Positions 45,378 to 55,800 of a DNA stretch of 64,000 nt are shown in pieces. A program made the position numbers and the translations under genes. Location of the stretch: assembly GCA_963677085.2 (NCBI GenBank), contig CAXXFH010000003.1, positions 372,001 to 436,000 of the forward strand. Direction: 5' to 3'. This stretch comes from G963677085 sp963677085 (lineage in GTDB: Bacteria; Planctomycetota; Planctomycetia; Pirellulales; Thermoguttaceae). The notes beneath the pieces are model-generated. The model was given only the letters and a program-made list of their open reading frames with translations. It was not told the origin of the DNA and did not search any database. Every line of letters begins with the position of its first letter. Positions within the stretch are counted from its first letter, which is position 1.

Positions 45378-46499
45378 ATGCCTACCAAAAAATCAATAAC
45401 TAGGCGACGGATGATGAAGATCGCAGTGGCGGGTGCGTCAAGCGTGGCCGCGGGAGCCGTGTTGCAGGGGCATGGTCGTAGTGCGAGTCTGATGGCCGAC
45501 ACCGGCGCGACCGTCTCCCAAGTAACCGTGAAGCAGAAATGCCCCGATGCTCCGCGAGTCCGGGGGCCGTTTCCGATTCTTTCGACTCCCTTCACCGACT
45601 CAGGCGAAGTGGACTTCGAGGTGCTAGCCCGAGAGGCGCGTTTCGCCGATTGGTGTGGCAGCCCTGGCATGATCTGGCCACAGTCGAATGATAGTGTCGA
45701 CCTGCTGACCCAAAACGAGAAACTCGAGGGGATGGAGGTGCTAGCCAAGACGGCTCGCGATCTGCGCACCACCGCGCTGTGCCTTGGCGTGCAGGGCAAA
45801 GACACCGACGACATGCTCGTCTATGCCAAGCATGCCGACAAGCTGGCACCGGCGGCGATCATTTCGCGACCGCCCGACACCAATAAATCGCAAGACGATA
45901 TGCGTCAATACTGGCGAGCGCTTGCCTCGGTGGTCACCAAGCGGCCCGTGATCATACAGACGAGCGGAAGAGGTCCCGCTCCATCGAACGAGCTCCTAAT
46001 CGAACTGGCCGAGGAGTTTCCGAATTTCGGTTATGTCAAGGAAGAAAGAGGCCCCGCCGGCACTCGCGAGTTGGTTGCGTCGCCGTCGATCCGTCGTGTT
46101 TTTAGTGCTCAGGGCGCTTTTCGCTGGCTCTACGAGTCGCGGCTTGGCGCCGAAGGCCTCGTCACCGAGCGGATGGCCTACGCCGACATCCTCGCACAAA
46201 TCTGGCAACTGATGCAAAGCGGCAAGAATCCGGCCAAGCTGAAGGACATGTACAGCAAGCTTATGTTGATGTTGAATCTTACAAAGACCCACCCGGGCGA
46301 CTTGCGTGGCTATAACCTTCACGTATTGAAGATGCGTGGCGTATTCCGCAACACAATCTCACGACACTATGGGCCTAAAAATTCCATCCCCGAGAAGCCG
46401 GTCTTTTCGGGGTTAAGCATGTCTAAGGAAGAGATCGACGAAATCGAGTGGCGTTTCGAGTCGCTCAAACCGTACCTCACGCCAAGCAAGTTCATCTAA
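45378..46499 (+). CDS. Dihydrodipicolinate synthase/NAL-family protein with Tat signal
   Basis: 373 aa. Twin-arginine leader (SITRRRMMKIAVAGASSVAA). The TIM barrel of the DapA/NanA superfamily is recognisable: PFPILSTPFTDSGEVDFEVL at the start, LLTQNEKLEGMEVLAKTARD, and the Schiff-base Lys in FGYVKEERGP (about residue 220). Two hallmark sites are altered. The substrate-binding TTGE position reads QSND, and the YNxP tyrosine loop reads QTSGRGP. So it is unlikely to be a dihydrodipicolinate synthase or normal aldolase. Exported location and the adjacent oxidoreductase suggest a periplasmic sugar-acid role (inference). Confidence 0.8.
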   Translation: MPTKKSITRRRMMKIAVAGASSVAAGAVLQGHGRSASLMADTGATVSQVTVKQKCPDAPRVRGPFPILSTPFTDSGEVDFEVLAREARFADWCGSPGMIWPQSNDSVDLLTQNEKLEGMEVLAKTARDLRTTALCLGVQGKDTDDMLVYAKHADKLAPAAIISRPPDTNKSQDDMRQYWRALASVVTKRPVIIQTSGRGPAPSNELLIELAEEFPNFGYVKEERGPAGTRELVASPSIRRVFSAQGAFRWLYESRLGAEGLVTERMAYADILAQIWQLMQSGKNPAKLKDMYSKLMLMLNLTKTHPGDLRGYNLHVLKMRGVFRNTISRHYGPKNSIPEKPVFSGLSMSKEEIDEIEWRFESLKPYLTPSKFI

Positions 46500-46661
46500 C
46501 ACTTTGCCGGCTGAAGTGGTCCAGCGACTTTCGTTGGCTCTCTTGGATTACGCCACAACCCTCGCGGCGCCGTCACCCAAGAAGGCTGGATCGAAGAGAA
46601 TGTCCGGCTTGACCGCTGCCTTCATAGTCTGGTCGACGCCGACGCGGAACTCGACACCAAG
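46500..46661. other. Short unassigned segment before repeat R
   Basis: A plus-strand frame reads IEENVRLDRCLHSLVDADAE and runs into the repeat; it looks like a piece of a lost gene but I do not recognise it. Confidence 0.3.
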
Positions 46662-46806
46662 CCTTCGGTTCCGTAGCCTGACGCTTTGTTTCTCTATCTT
46701 TCGACGCAGTCAAGGGATACGACGCAAACAGAAAACGGGGTGCCGACAGTGGTGCCCGTAGGTTTGCCGCGTAGGGGTACGATCTGCCTCGATTTGCTGA
46801 GAAAAC
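46662..46806. repeat. Dispersed repeat R, copy 2
   Basis: About 96% identical to 29152-29296, same orientation. It lies 79 bases outside the left inverted repeat of the IS256 element, so it is not part of that element. Confidence 0.7.
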
Positions 46807-48185
46807 CGATATCTTTGGGTTTCTTGAGAGCGAAATGCTTCTCCCCGGAGTCGTCTTGGTGGCGCCGTGTTCTTGCCGGTGGTGCGCGAGATATTATCAA
46901 GAGTTGTGTACAGCAGCTTGGCGGAAGGTTTCCTCAGGCGGCTTCTTTGGGCTGCTTGACTCCGTTGATAAAGGGGAGTTCCTTGGATTACGTCCGGGAT
47001 CCGTTCGGAGTCGTTGAGGGTTCTCCATCGTTTCTGGGCAGATTGCATCAGCTTGAAGACCATCGTCAGGCAAGCGAGTCGCGAGCCACTTCCCTTGGTG
47101 CGTTTCGTTCGCAGGCGGACCGTGGCAAAGGTCGACTCGATCGGGTTCGTCGTTCGCAGGTGAATCCAGTGCTCGGCCGGGAAGTCGTAGAACGTCAACA
47201 GGACCTCACGATCTTTCGTCAAGCACTCGACCGCCTTGGGATACTTCGCTTCGTATGTCGCCGCAAACAGGTCGAACGCCCGGTGGGCGTGTTCTCGCGT
47301 GTCGGTCATCCAGATCTCGTACAGCATCGCCTTGGCCTGAGGCTGCAAACGCTTGGGCATATTGTCCAGCACGTTGGCCGTCTTGTGGACCCAGCAGCGT
47401 TGCTCGCGGGTTTTCGGGAACACTTGTTTCAGCGCTTTCCAAAAGCCCAACGCCCCGTCGCCGATGGCCAGTTTCGGATCGACGGCAAGGCCGCGGGCTT
47501 TCACTTCCAACAGCAGCGTCTTCCACGATTGCTCGCTCTCGCGAAAACCGTCGACGATGGCGATCAGCTCCTTCTTCCCGTCTTTCGTGGCACCCAGCAA
47601 CACCAGAATGCATTGCCGATCTTCCTCCAAGCGGATGTTGAAATGCACGCCGTCGGCCCACACGTAGACGTACTGCTTTTCGGCCAACGAGCGTTTGCTC
47701 CATGCGCGGTACTCGTCTTCCCAGACCTTCTTCAGCCGCGTGACGGTCGTGGCCGAGAGCCCCTTGGCGTTCTCGCCCAACAGCGCCGCCAGGGCCTCGC
47801 TGAAGTCGCCCGTGCTAACACCTTTCAGGTACAGCCAGGGAATCAATTCCTCGATGCGCTTCGTCTTTCGCAAGTAAGGCGGCAGGATCTTCGAGCTGAA
47901 TTTCTCGGCCTCGTCGGCCGGCCGGCGATCGCGCACCCGCGGCTGCGTGACGGCGACCTCGCCGACGCCCGTGGTGATCTTCCGCTCGGGCAAATAACCG
48001 TTGCGGACGACCTGCCGGCGTCCCCGCTCGTCACAGAGTTCGGCCCGCTCGGCGATCCAAACCTCCACTTCTTCCTGGATTGCCTGGGCCAACATCCGCT
48101 GCGCTCCCTTGCGAAGGATCTCCGTCATCACGTCTCGGCTGCTGAACTCTGGAAATGTCAACGAGGCTGTGGTACTCTCGGCCAT
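46710..48185 (-). CDS. IS256-family mutator transposase, altered C-terminus
   Basis: 491 codons from ATG 48185. Typical mutator-type transposase: GAQRMLAQAIQEEVEVWIAE, then VYVWADGVHFNIR (first Asp), LAIGDGALGFWKAL (second Asp), RCWVHKTANVLDNMPKRLQP and HLRTTNPIESTFATVRLRTK (Glu). After DVIQG the frame diverges: the expected ending LPFINGVKQPKEAA, with a stop at 46936-46934, is in another frame. This copy therefore reads through the inverted repeat (KLLYTTLDNIS) and 176 bases of flank to 46710. A small indel near 46985 would explain this. The catalytic core is intact. Confidence 0.82.
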   Translation of the reverse strand: MAESTTASLTFPEFSSRDVMTEILRKGAQRMLAQAIQEEVEVWIAERAELCDERGRRQVVRNGYLPERKITTGVGEVAVTQPRVRDRRPADEAEKFSSKILPPYLRKTKRIEELIPWLYLKGVSTGDFSEALAALLGENAKGLSATTVTRLKKVWEDEYRAWSKRSLAEKQYVYVWADGVHFNIRLEEDRQCILVLLGATKDGKKELIAIVDGFRESEQSWKTLLLEVKARGLAVDPKLAIGDGALGFWKALKQVFPKTREQRCWVHKTANVLDNMPKRLQPQAKAMLYEIWMTDTREHAHRAFDLFAATYEAKYPKAVECLTKDREVLLTFYDFPAEHWIHLRTTNPIESTFATVRLRTKRTKGSGSRLACLTMVFKLMQSAQKRWRTLNDSERIPDVIQGTPLYQRSQAAQRSRLRKPSAKLLYTTLDNISRTTGKNTAPPRRLRGEAFRSQETQRYRFSQQIEADRTPTRQTYGHHCRHPVFCLRRIP

Positions 48186-48272
48186 GGTGGCGTGCTCCCG
48201 GGAAATGGGGCTTCTCTACAATTACCATTCACCCAAAGTACGCCGCCCTTTTCAAGCTGCTGTACACAACTC

Positions 48273-49555
48273 CAGTAGTTCCAAGTTCAGATGAATTGCT
48301 ATAGGTGAACGCAAGGTCCCTCGTGTAAACAACTTGTGCCAACAGGTTCGTTCACACGGAGGGAGCCATGCGTTCAAGGATGAATTTTACTATTTCCAAC
48401 TGCGAAGTGTACTCGTGGACGCAAGGTTTTCTTTTGCAGGCACGGCTTTTGAAGATCATGGGTGGCGTTGCACCGCTTCGGTGGTGCTGGCGATCATGCT
48501 CGGGGCTGCGGCACGGTCGATTTCCATCTCCGCCGCTTGCCGCGACTTGACCTACGCTCCGTCGGACCAAGCCGTGATGACGGCCTTGGAGGAAGGCTTG
48601 CCCAAGACGTTGCTGGTGCTGGAACGTCGACTCAACGAAGCCCTCACGATCTACCTGCCACGTGCCATGCGGCGACGGAAATGGGAGGTCGCGATCGACT
48701 GGCATTTGGCCCCTTACTACGGGCAGCCATACCGCAGTCGCAACGAGATCTACCACAGTCAGTCGAAGCAAGGCACGACCAAGTTTCACGCTTACGCGAC
48801 GGCCTGCATCGTGGAATATGGACGGCGTTACACGCTCGCATTGACGTGGGTTCGATGACGCGAGCCGATCATCCGAGTGTTGAACCGACTGCTGGCGAAA
48901 ATTCGCGAAATCGGCCTGAAAATACGCTGTTTGCTTCTCGACCGGGCGTTCTTCAACGTGCCCGTGATGGCATTTCTGCAACAAGAAAAGTTGCCGTTCT
49001 TGATGCCCGTGAAGTTCGCGGGGCGACGTCCCAAGGGCCGCCGCAAAGCGACCGGTCTGCGTTGGATCAAACAACAGAAAGCGGGCTGGTACCGGCATAC
49101 GATGACCAAAGGCAAGCAACAGGTAACCTTTCGCGTCTGCGCGGGGTACCGACGTTACCGGGACAGGAAACACGGCAAGTCGAAGCGACAGAAACTGCTC
49201 TTCGCTGCGTGGCGAATCAACGGCACGCCCACGGAGATTCGCCAACGCTATCGCAAACGGTTTGGGATCGAGACGAGCTATCGCCAACGGCGACAAGGCC
49301 GCATCTATACCTGCACACGCAACCCTCACCTGCGTCTGTTCTTCGTCGCGGTAAGCTTCATCCTGCGCAGTGTCTGGGTCTGGATCCATCAAACACGCCT
49401 CGCCGAGGGCCGAGGCGACACAATGACGCTTCACCTCGAACTCCTTCGCTTCAAACGCATGCTCGATTGGCTCGTCCACGAAATTGTCGCCCTATTGCAC
49501 GACGGCTCAAGACCTTGCGTCACATGGCCGCCATAAACTGAACTTGGAACTACTG
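48273..49555 (+). mobile_element. ISH3-like insertion sequence nested in the IS256 element
   Basis: Perfect inverted repeats CAGTAGTTCCAAGTTCAG (48273-48290) and their complement (49538-49555). It is flanked by a 5-base target duplication AACTC (48268-48272 and 49556-49560). Length 1283 bp. Five-base duplications fit the ISH3 family. Confidence 0.85.
48334..49536 (+). pseudogene. ISH3-like DDE transposase with in-frame TGA
   Basis: The N-terminal part (to 48858) ends WEVAIDWHLAPYYGQPYRSR, QGTTKFHAYATACIVEYGRR and ALTWVR, then TGA at 48856-48858. The same frame continues at once with REPIIRVLNRLLAKIREIGL, IRCLLLDRAFFNVPVMAFL, RYRKRFGIETSYRQ and a helical end at 49536. A single CGA-to-TGA change would explain the stop. 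Unless the stop is read through, the copy is inactive. The true start is uncertain within 48334-48420. Confidence 0.78.
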
Positions 49556-49652
49556 AACTCTTGATAATATCTCGCCGTGCGCATGCCTCGGGCTCTGCTG
49601 TCCTTGGTGTATCGGTCGACGAGGGTCGCCGATGTCAGGCTCGAAGCAGTCG

Positions 49653-52434
49653 TCACTGGGAATCTCTTCTCTCGTCTTTCTTCTGCCGTTGGCGGGTGTA
49701 TTCCATGAACCTTTCCACCTCGGGGGTCATCCCAGCATAAAGGCACGGGACCTTATCCAATAACAACTCTCCTGCGGCGATAGCTTGCTCCCAGCGTCGT
49801 AGTGTGTAGCTCATGCGGAACTTGGCGTATAGCCCAGTGTAAATTGCGGAAGGATTGTCGTCCATCGTCGACAGTTTGTCGTACCAAGCCAGTGCTTCCT
49901 CCGGCCGGTCCAAGCACCAGAAGTCGTGTAGCAGCGCCATGAGAAGGATCGCCTTAGCGTCCTTGGGGTTGGCGGTCAGAATGGCCTCTGCCAATCTCTG
50001 GGCCCGGTCGAAGTCGCGCGTTAACAAGGCGAAGGTCGCCGCCGCCAACGGTCCGGCTTGCTCGGCCTGCTCTCGCTTGCGTTTGCGGATCTCGCGACTG
50101 GTCATGACGCGTTTGGCCTCCTTGGCGGCAGCGATGATTTCCGTGGTTCGAACAAAAACCGCGCCCTCCGACCCGCCGATCCACGCACCATCGATCGTAC
50201 CTATGGCGCGGGTACCAATACCGACCGCAGGCAGTTGGATCGGTCCAAACCACGTATCAGATATCGGTTCGTAACAGAGCACCTCACCCCGCTGGCCGAG
50301 CAGCAGCAAATGTTCCTCACTATTGGTAACAAACTCAAATCGTAAGCGGACATTGTCGCTCGGGAAGTCGCCCGGCGTGGTAATACAGTCCATTGCGAGG
50401 TTGTCGTGGACTCGCCGACCGGCATTGAATGTCATGCGATTCCACCAACTACGTAGCACGCGCCCGTCGTCGCTAATCTCGTGCAAGCCGGTGGCGGCCA
50501 TAACGTAGCGTTTGTCGCCGAGTACAGCGATGCTGTTTGGCTTTGGCGTCCACGTGCGCGGCCGGCATTGCCAACCGTGGGGCCAGACATCCGGCCAGGA
50601 CTGGAATTCGGGCGGCACTTTGAGCATATCCTGGGCCAGACCGATGTTGTTCATTGCCATTAACCGTTCATCGGCCCACCAAACGGCGGTTGGGGTAACG
50701 AACAAAGGGCATTTGCCGTCGAGCCGATGCACCAGTGTGATTTTGCCAGTTGTCACGTCAAGCTTGCTATAGGCCGTGCGGTCTTCATCCTGATGTCCCG
50801 TGACGACCAGCAGTGTCTTCTCATCCAACGCGTGTACGAAATACACGTACCAATCGGCCAATCCTTGGGCAGGACCAATCTGTTGCCATTTGCCCGCGCG
50901 AATGTCGCACACCATCAGACCAGTTCGCTTGGTGGAGACATAGAGCTTGCCGTCCAAGTATTCCGCCCCCGTGACCGCGAAATCCTTATCGAGCACTGGT
51001 ACCGCAGGTAAGCTCGCATCAACGTCGTCGCTGAGCGCCATGTGCATTAGCATGTGACGGGCCGGTCGCTTGTCGGCCCAGCCGGCCAACTCCTCGGGGC
51101 CTTCGGCTCCCAAGACGAAGTACACCGCCTCCGGACTGGCCACGATCGGCAACATGGGCAGAAACCGCGCCGGTTTTAGCGCGACACGGGCCTTTTCGTA
51201 GACCGGATAGTCGTTCCATTTGAGTTCGATCTGTCGCACGGGCGTCGTCAGATCGGCCAGCCAGCGGTCATACTGCTGAAGTACCTCGCCGTCGGCCATC
51301 TCGACCACTGTCTTTCGAAGCCCTTGAGCAATGCGCCATTGATCCCGTGCCACGGATTTTCGACACGCCATAAATTCGCGAAGACGCTGCCGGGCTCGCG
51401 TGAGGTCGCCCGACTCCACAGCGAACGTGACGAACATGGCGCGAACCCGTAAAAGACTACTGTCGACGTTTCTACGGTAGGGATCTTTCACTTGGCCGAC
51501 CTGTACGGTCAGGGACTCGACACGGCTGCGGACCCGGTTGAGCCATCTCGTGCACCACGACTTATCGACCCCGGCCGCCCTGAGACCCTCGTAGACCTGC
51601 TTGACCATCCAACCGCAGGCTTCCCTCGTTCATACGGTAGCGGATCTCGACGGCCGTATCTTCGAAGGTTCTTCCCCGTGAGGCAGTCTTCGCAATCTCC
51701 ATTTCCAACGTCAGGTCGGCATGAGGCGCGAACTGCCTGCCTCCGGCAAGTCGGGCATGTCCCAGCAATAGAAGGAACGATTCTTCCTTGGCGCTGAGTG
51801 CTTCGAGGTGCCGCATTGCACAAACCGTAGAACAACGGAAGACCATTTGTTCCACGACTTCTTCAAGATGTTGCCGCATTGGCTCCAATCGTCCCATGCC
51901 GCCGGGAGTGGCTACTCCCAACAACCGGAGTTTTGCGCGTTCCTGAGAAAGCGTTGCGGCCTTTGCCGCAAGTTGTCGACAGACGCCTGACATCTCCCGC
52001 AACCGCTCGGGCGGCATTTCCGCCTTCCAAGGTCAACTTCGGGCGCCGGCGATATTGCCGCTGGACAAATCGACGACTCGAAGCGTCACAGCAGGCTCGG
52101 CCTGTAGTGGATCGACGACGATACGCACCATCGCGTCATAGGCCAAAACCGGTTGAACGTTATCGCCGATCGCCTGTTCCGCCAATACACGATCGATTTG
52201 CGAGCGGTCGACGACGCGCAAGCTGGGATCTCGGGCAAGCTCCTCGGTCAATTGGTCGCACAAGAGTTCGGCTGCGACGGCGGTCTTGTCGTCCAATGCC
52301 GTTGTCCCATGTGGCGACAGAACCACCACGGTGATCGGATCTCCGGCCTTCGTGGTTCCTGTGTCGATGGTCAGTAGCACCAGTATCGAGACCACGACGG
52401 ATTGCCACCGTATCATGTTCGCCTCCGGGAGCAT
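49653..52434 (-). pseudogene. CsgG-like/propeller/TPR protein, broken paralogue
   Basis: Three consecutive minus-strand frames form one gene. 52434-52033: signal peptide SVVVSILVLLTIDTGTTKAG and a CsgG-like domain (AAELLCDQLTEELARDPSLR, VVDRSQIDRVLAEQAI). 52017 to about 51630: LEALSAKEESFLLLLGHARL and VEIRYRMNEGSL. About 51620 to 49653: WMVKQVYEGLRAAGVDKSWC, a propeller region (YLDGKLYVSTKRTGLMVCDI) and TPR-like C-terminal helices (AILLMALLHDFWCLDRPEEA). Every part aligns with the intact gene at 52875. Frameshifts lie near 52025 and 51625. Rebuilt, the protein would be about 920 aa, lacking the 370-residue N-terminal region of its partner. Confidence 0.75.
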
Positions 52435-52874
52435 TCACGACTTCAAAATGGGTCACGCGGCAAGCCGACACGCGTGTCGTACGGCAACTGAGTGATGGCA
52501 AAGACGATCGGCAACTCTCGGCTTCCGAGGGCAACGTCACTACGCAAAACAACGCAAGCCACCAGAAAGCTTTTGTGAAGCCCGTCTTGCAGGCTCAGTG
52601 TTCCGAAATCCTCGTCTCTCTTCATGGTAGCCAACACCGCAATCCATGCAAGCATCTGTTCATCGATAGAGCAGACCTGACGTGGGAAATCCCCTATGTA
52701 GCAGCATCTGATTGGGGGGAGGCTCCCCCGGGGATCTCGGATATGATAATCTGCGGACGCTTAGCTATTGAACGAAGAGCGACCATCGGGAGCTCGGGTT
52801 CAAGATAAATGCCTTTGGCCAACCGTTCGCCAAAATCGCAAACATCAACAAAGCGCGGCTCGGAGGTCTGAACC
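52435..52874. other. Divergent intergenic region between the paralogues
   Basis: No gene recognised. It must contain both divergent promoters. A GC-rich near-palindrome (gggggaggctccccc) lies near 52715. No clear -35/-10 pair was found. Confidence 0.35.
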
Positions 52875-55800
52875 ATGAAGATGTATCTCGGAGTGGTTGT
52901 GGCAGCGATCCTGTTCGCATCGCCAATGTTGAGTCTGGCCGATTCACCTAACGCCGCACCTTGGCAGCAACAGATTGTCCAGTTCGAATCCCGGCTGTTC
53001 GAACCGGTGCTTACGGCCGCTCAGATCGATCGGCTCTTGGAGGAATTGACGACACCGGCAACCCGTCCCACGGCTGCCAAACAACTGGCCGAGCAAGGCC
53101 AGGGGCACATCGACACCATTATCCGCTTCGCGCGACGGTGCCCCGACGTGGAAACCAGGCAGGTATGCGCCGACCTTGTCGAAGTCCTCGACAGCTCCTA
53201 TCGCATTACCACGTTGGGCCAACAACTCGGCGCGCTCTATCGCCAACATACTGAGGCCTTGTTGCCAGCGTATTGGAAGCGTTTTCGCAAGGATCCACTC
53301 GACCAACCGGCCGTGGCCATGCTCATGTACGGCGATCCGGAGAAGGTGTATGCGGCGTTGGGAAAGGATCACGATCGCCACGACCGGCTTCGCTATCTGC
53401 TGCTGCGAATGCGCGAACTCAGCCCCGACGACTTCGCCCGACGGCACCTCTTCGAGCACACGTGCAGCGGCGCCCGGCTGGTGACGGCAGACGTGTTTCC
53501 CACGGCCGGCTATCATCGCATCGTGGGCCACGTTGCGCGGACTTCAATCCAGTTCGTCGAGAAGAACTATCCACGAGAGGATCTGCCGAAAATCGAACAA
53601 TGTAATGTTTGCCGACGAATCGTATACCTCTACAAGTACCAGTCATCTTTCACGCGTGACAAGGTCGTTTGCGCCACGTTGGAGTTGGACCGCTGGGAAT
53701 ACACAGCCGACAAGATCAGTGCACGTCCTAGGGTGGTGCGGCTGATGGGCGGATGGACAGAGCAGATTTGCGTCCTCCCGGAACTGAAACTGGATCGGAA
53801 TCGGCAATTGGATTGGGCAGCCAACAACCGGCCTGCTCCCTGGTGGGCAAAGCCTTACGTGCCGCCCGTTTACCAGAATCGCCTCTTTTTCGGTCCGAAA
53901 CCGGAGGAAGCGATTGCCCCCGAAGAAGTCAGCCATCGACCGTTGACGGGCGTGTTGGCGCCCAGGGCGGATGCCGAATCGGTGAAAATCGATCCGGCGG
54001 CGCCGTCTGTCGTGTTCTTGCCGCCACGGCTACCGGTGCAAACGGCGATTGAAGACGAGATTGCCGCCGAGTTGGCCTGCGATCGCCTCGCGCAGGAACT
54101 CGCGGTGGCCGGCATTGCACGAGTTGTCGATCGTGCGCAAGTCGCTCAGATCTTGCGGGAGCGGGTTTTGGATTCCAATTCGAGTCAGTCTCTCCTGAGC
54201 TACGACGCCATGATCCGCCTCGAAATCGATGCCACGCGGATACTCCGTGCTGTCAAGGTGAGCCTGGTCAATCTGTCGACGGGTAATGTCTTGGGGGAAC
54301 AGACGTTCGGCTGGCCATTGAAGGAAGATGACGTAAGACCGTTGCTGTCGTTGTGCCAATCGGCGCTAAAGGGCGTCAATAGGCCTACGGCCGGAAAGTT
54401 GCGGGTTCGGGCAATCTGGTCTGACAACGCCATTGCGAACGAACGAGTCGCGCCGCTCAGGCAACGGCTGATCGAGGTGTTCGACACATCCCTACGAAAG
54501 TCGGAACGAATCGTGCTAGTCCACCACCTGGAAGCCGCCACGGCCAAAGAGGAGTCGCTTCTGCTTCTGATGGGGCTAAGTCGCCTGCCGGGGCAACGGC
54601 AATTCAGCCCGCAGGCCGACGCTACGGTCGAGCTTTGCATTGTCGAAGGCGATGGCCGGGGTAAGACCTTTCCCGAGACGCCCGTCGAGATTGGCGTACG
54701 GATCTGCAAGGGTGCCGAACTCGAAGGCGACTGGACGACAACGGCAGGACTGGTGCGTAACTTCGACGCCTTGATACCACAGGCTTGGCAGAAGTTGGCC
54801 CAATCGCTCAGCGAAGCCCAGCCGGAAGCCGCCGCACTATTGGTGAACGAAATGTCATTGCGGCGGAAGCAGGCCGAGGCCGAAATGCAAGCGGTCGGAG
54901 AGTTGGAGGCGGTCGTGGGACGTCTGGAAGGCGGCGAACGCGTGAAAACCTACCGGGCCCAGTTGGCGCACGCCGAGGCGGCGGTGAAGCTCGATCCGAC
55001 ATATCCCGACGCGGCCGCGGCGCAAGTCCGAGCCTTGTCCCAGATTAGCTATTTCGACTGGAAGAGTCCGAAGCAGATGCCCGATGCCCCGCTTCGTACC
55101 CTCCGCGAGGCAGCGTACTATCTGGAACGCTTCCGCTCAAACACGGAACTTTGTGGCAACTTCTGCAGTGCCGCGATTTACGGTTTGTATCGTTCACCCC
55201 TGAATCGCCTCTACGGACTCGTTGATGGCGCCAAGCCGCTGTCGAAAGTTTCTCAAGATAGCTTCACATTCACCCCCGAATTGGTGCAAGGGTTGGATGC
55301 CGTGAAGCAACTTGTCGAGCGAGGAGTGGAAGACGACGTGAAATGTCGCTTCAGCAGCGTGGAGCGAATGATCGCCGTCACTTATCGTGGTATGGAGCTT
55401 CTCGACGTTTCTCCCGCCGATCGCCAAGCGTGGCTTGAAAAGATCTATCGCCGCTGCAGTGAGAAAAACGAACGGATTGAGAAAAGCGGACGCGGGTGTG
55501 CTGTGGACTGGGACGAGTATGCTCGCCTGAGCGTTCGCATTGCCGAGTTGTTTATCGAGGATGGGCAAACGGATAAGGGGAAGCAGATCGTGGCTCGGGC
55601 GCTGGCCACCATGCCGGCCAAGTACTCGCAATCGGCGTCGGTGACGAGATTAGCGAGGGCGGTTGCCGCAAAGCTCGATGATGCTCAGCTGGTAACCGGC
55701 GTTAAGCGGCAGATAGATCGCAAGAAGAAACAACGCGTGGACCTGGTTTGGATCAAGTGGCCGACGGTGGACGTCTTTTCGGAGAAGAAGAATTCCGCGC

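Larger units (their letters stand above)
46886..49575 (-). mobile_element. IS256-family element, right repeat split by a nested IS
   Basis: The left inverted repeat is 46886-46920 (gcgagatattatcaagagtt...). Its exact complement is found in two pieces on the right: 48253-48272 (caagctgctgtacacaactc) and 49561-49575 (ttgataatatctcgc). Removing 48273-49560 restores a perfect 35-base repeat. Without the insert the element is 1402 bp. Confidence 0.88.

Noticed and set aside
46686..48278. 530-codon plus-strand open frame
   Set aside because: It is the complement of the IS256 transposase; its translation is low-complexity Arg/Leu/Gln without any motif.
48352..49479. 375-codon minus-strand open frame
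   Set aside because: Antisense to the ISH3-like transposase.
46870..49590. Target-site duplication for the IS256 element
   Set aside because: ggtggtgc on the left and cgtgcgca on the right are not convincing as a repeat.
52705..52735. GC-rich near-palindrome as a terminator
   Set aside because: No T-run, imperfect symmetry, and it lies between divergent genes where no terminator is expected.
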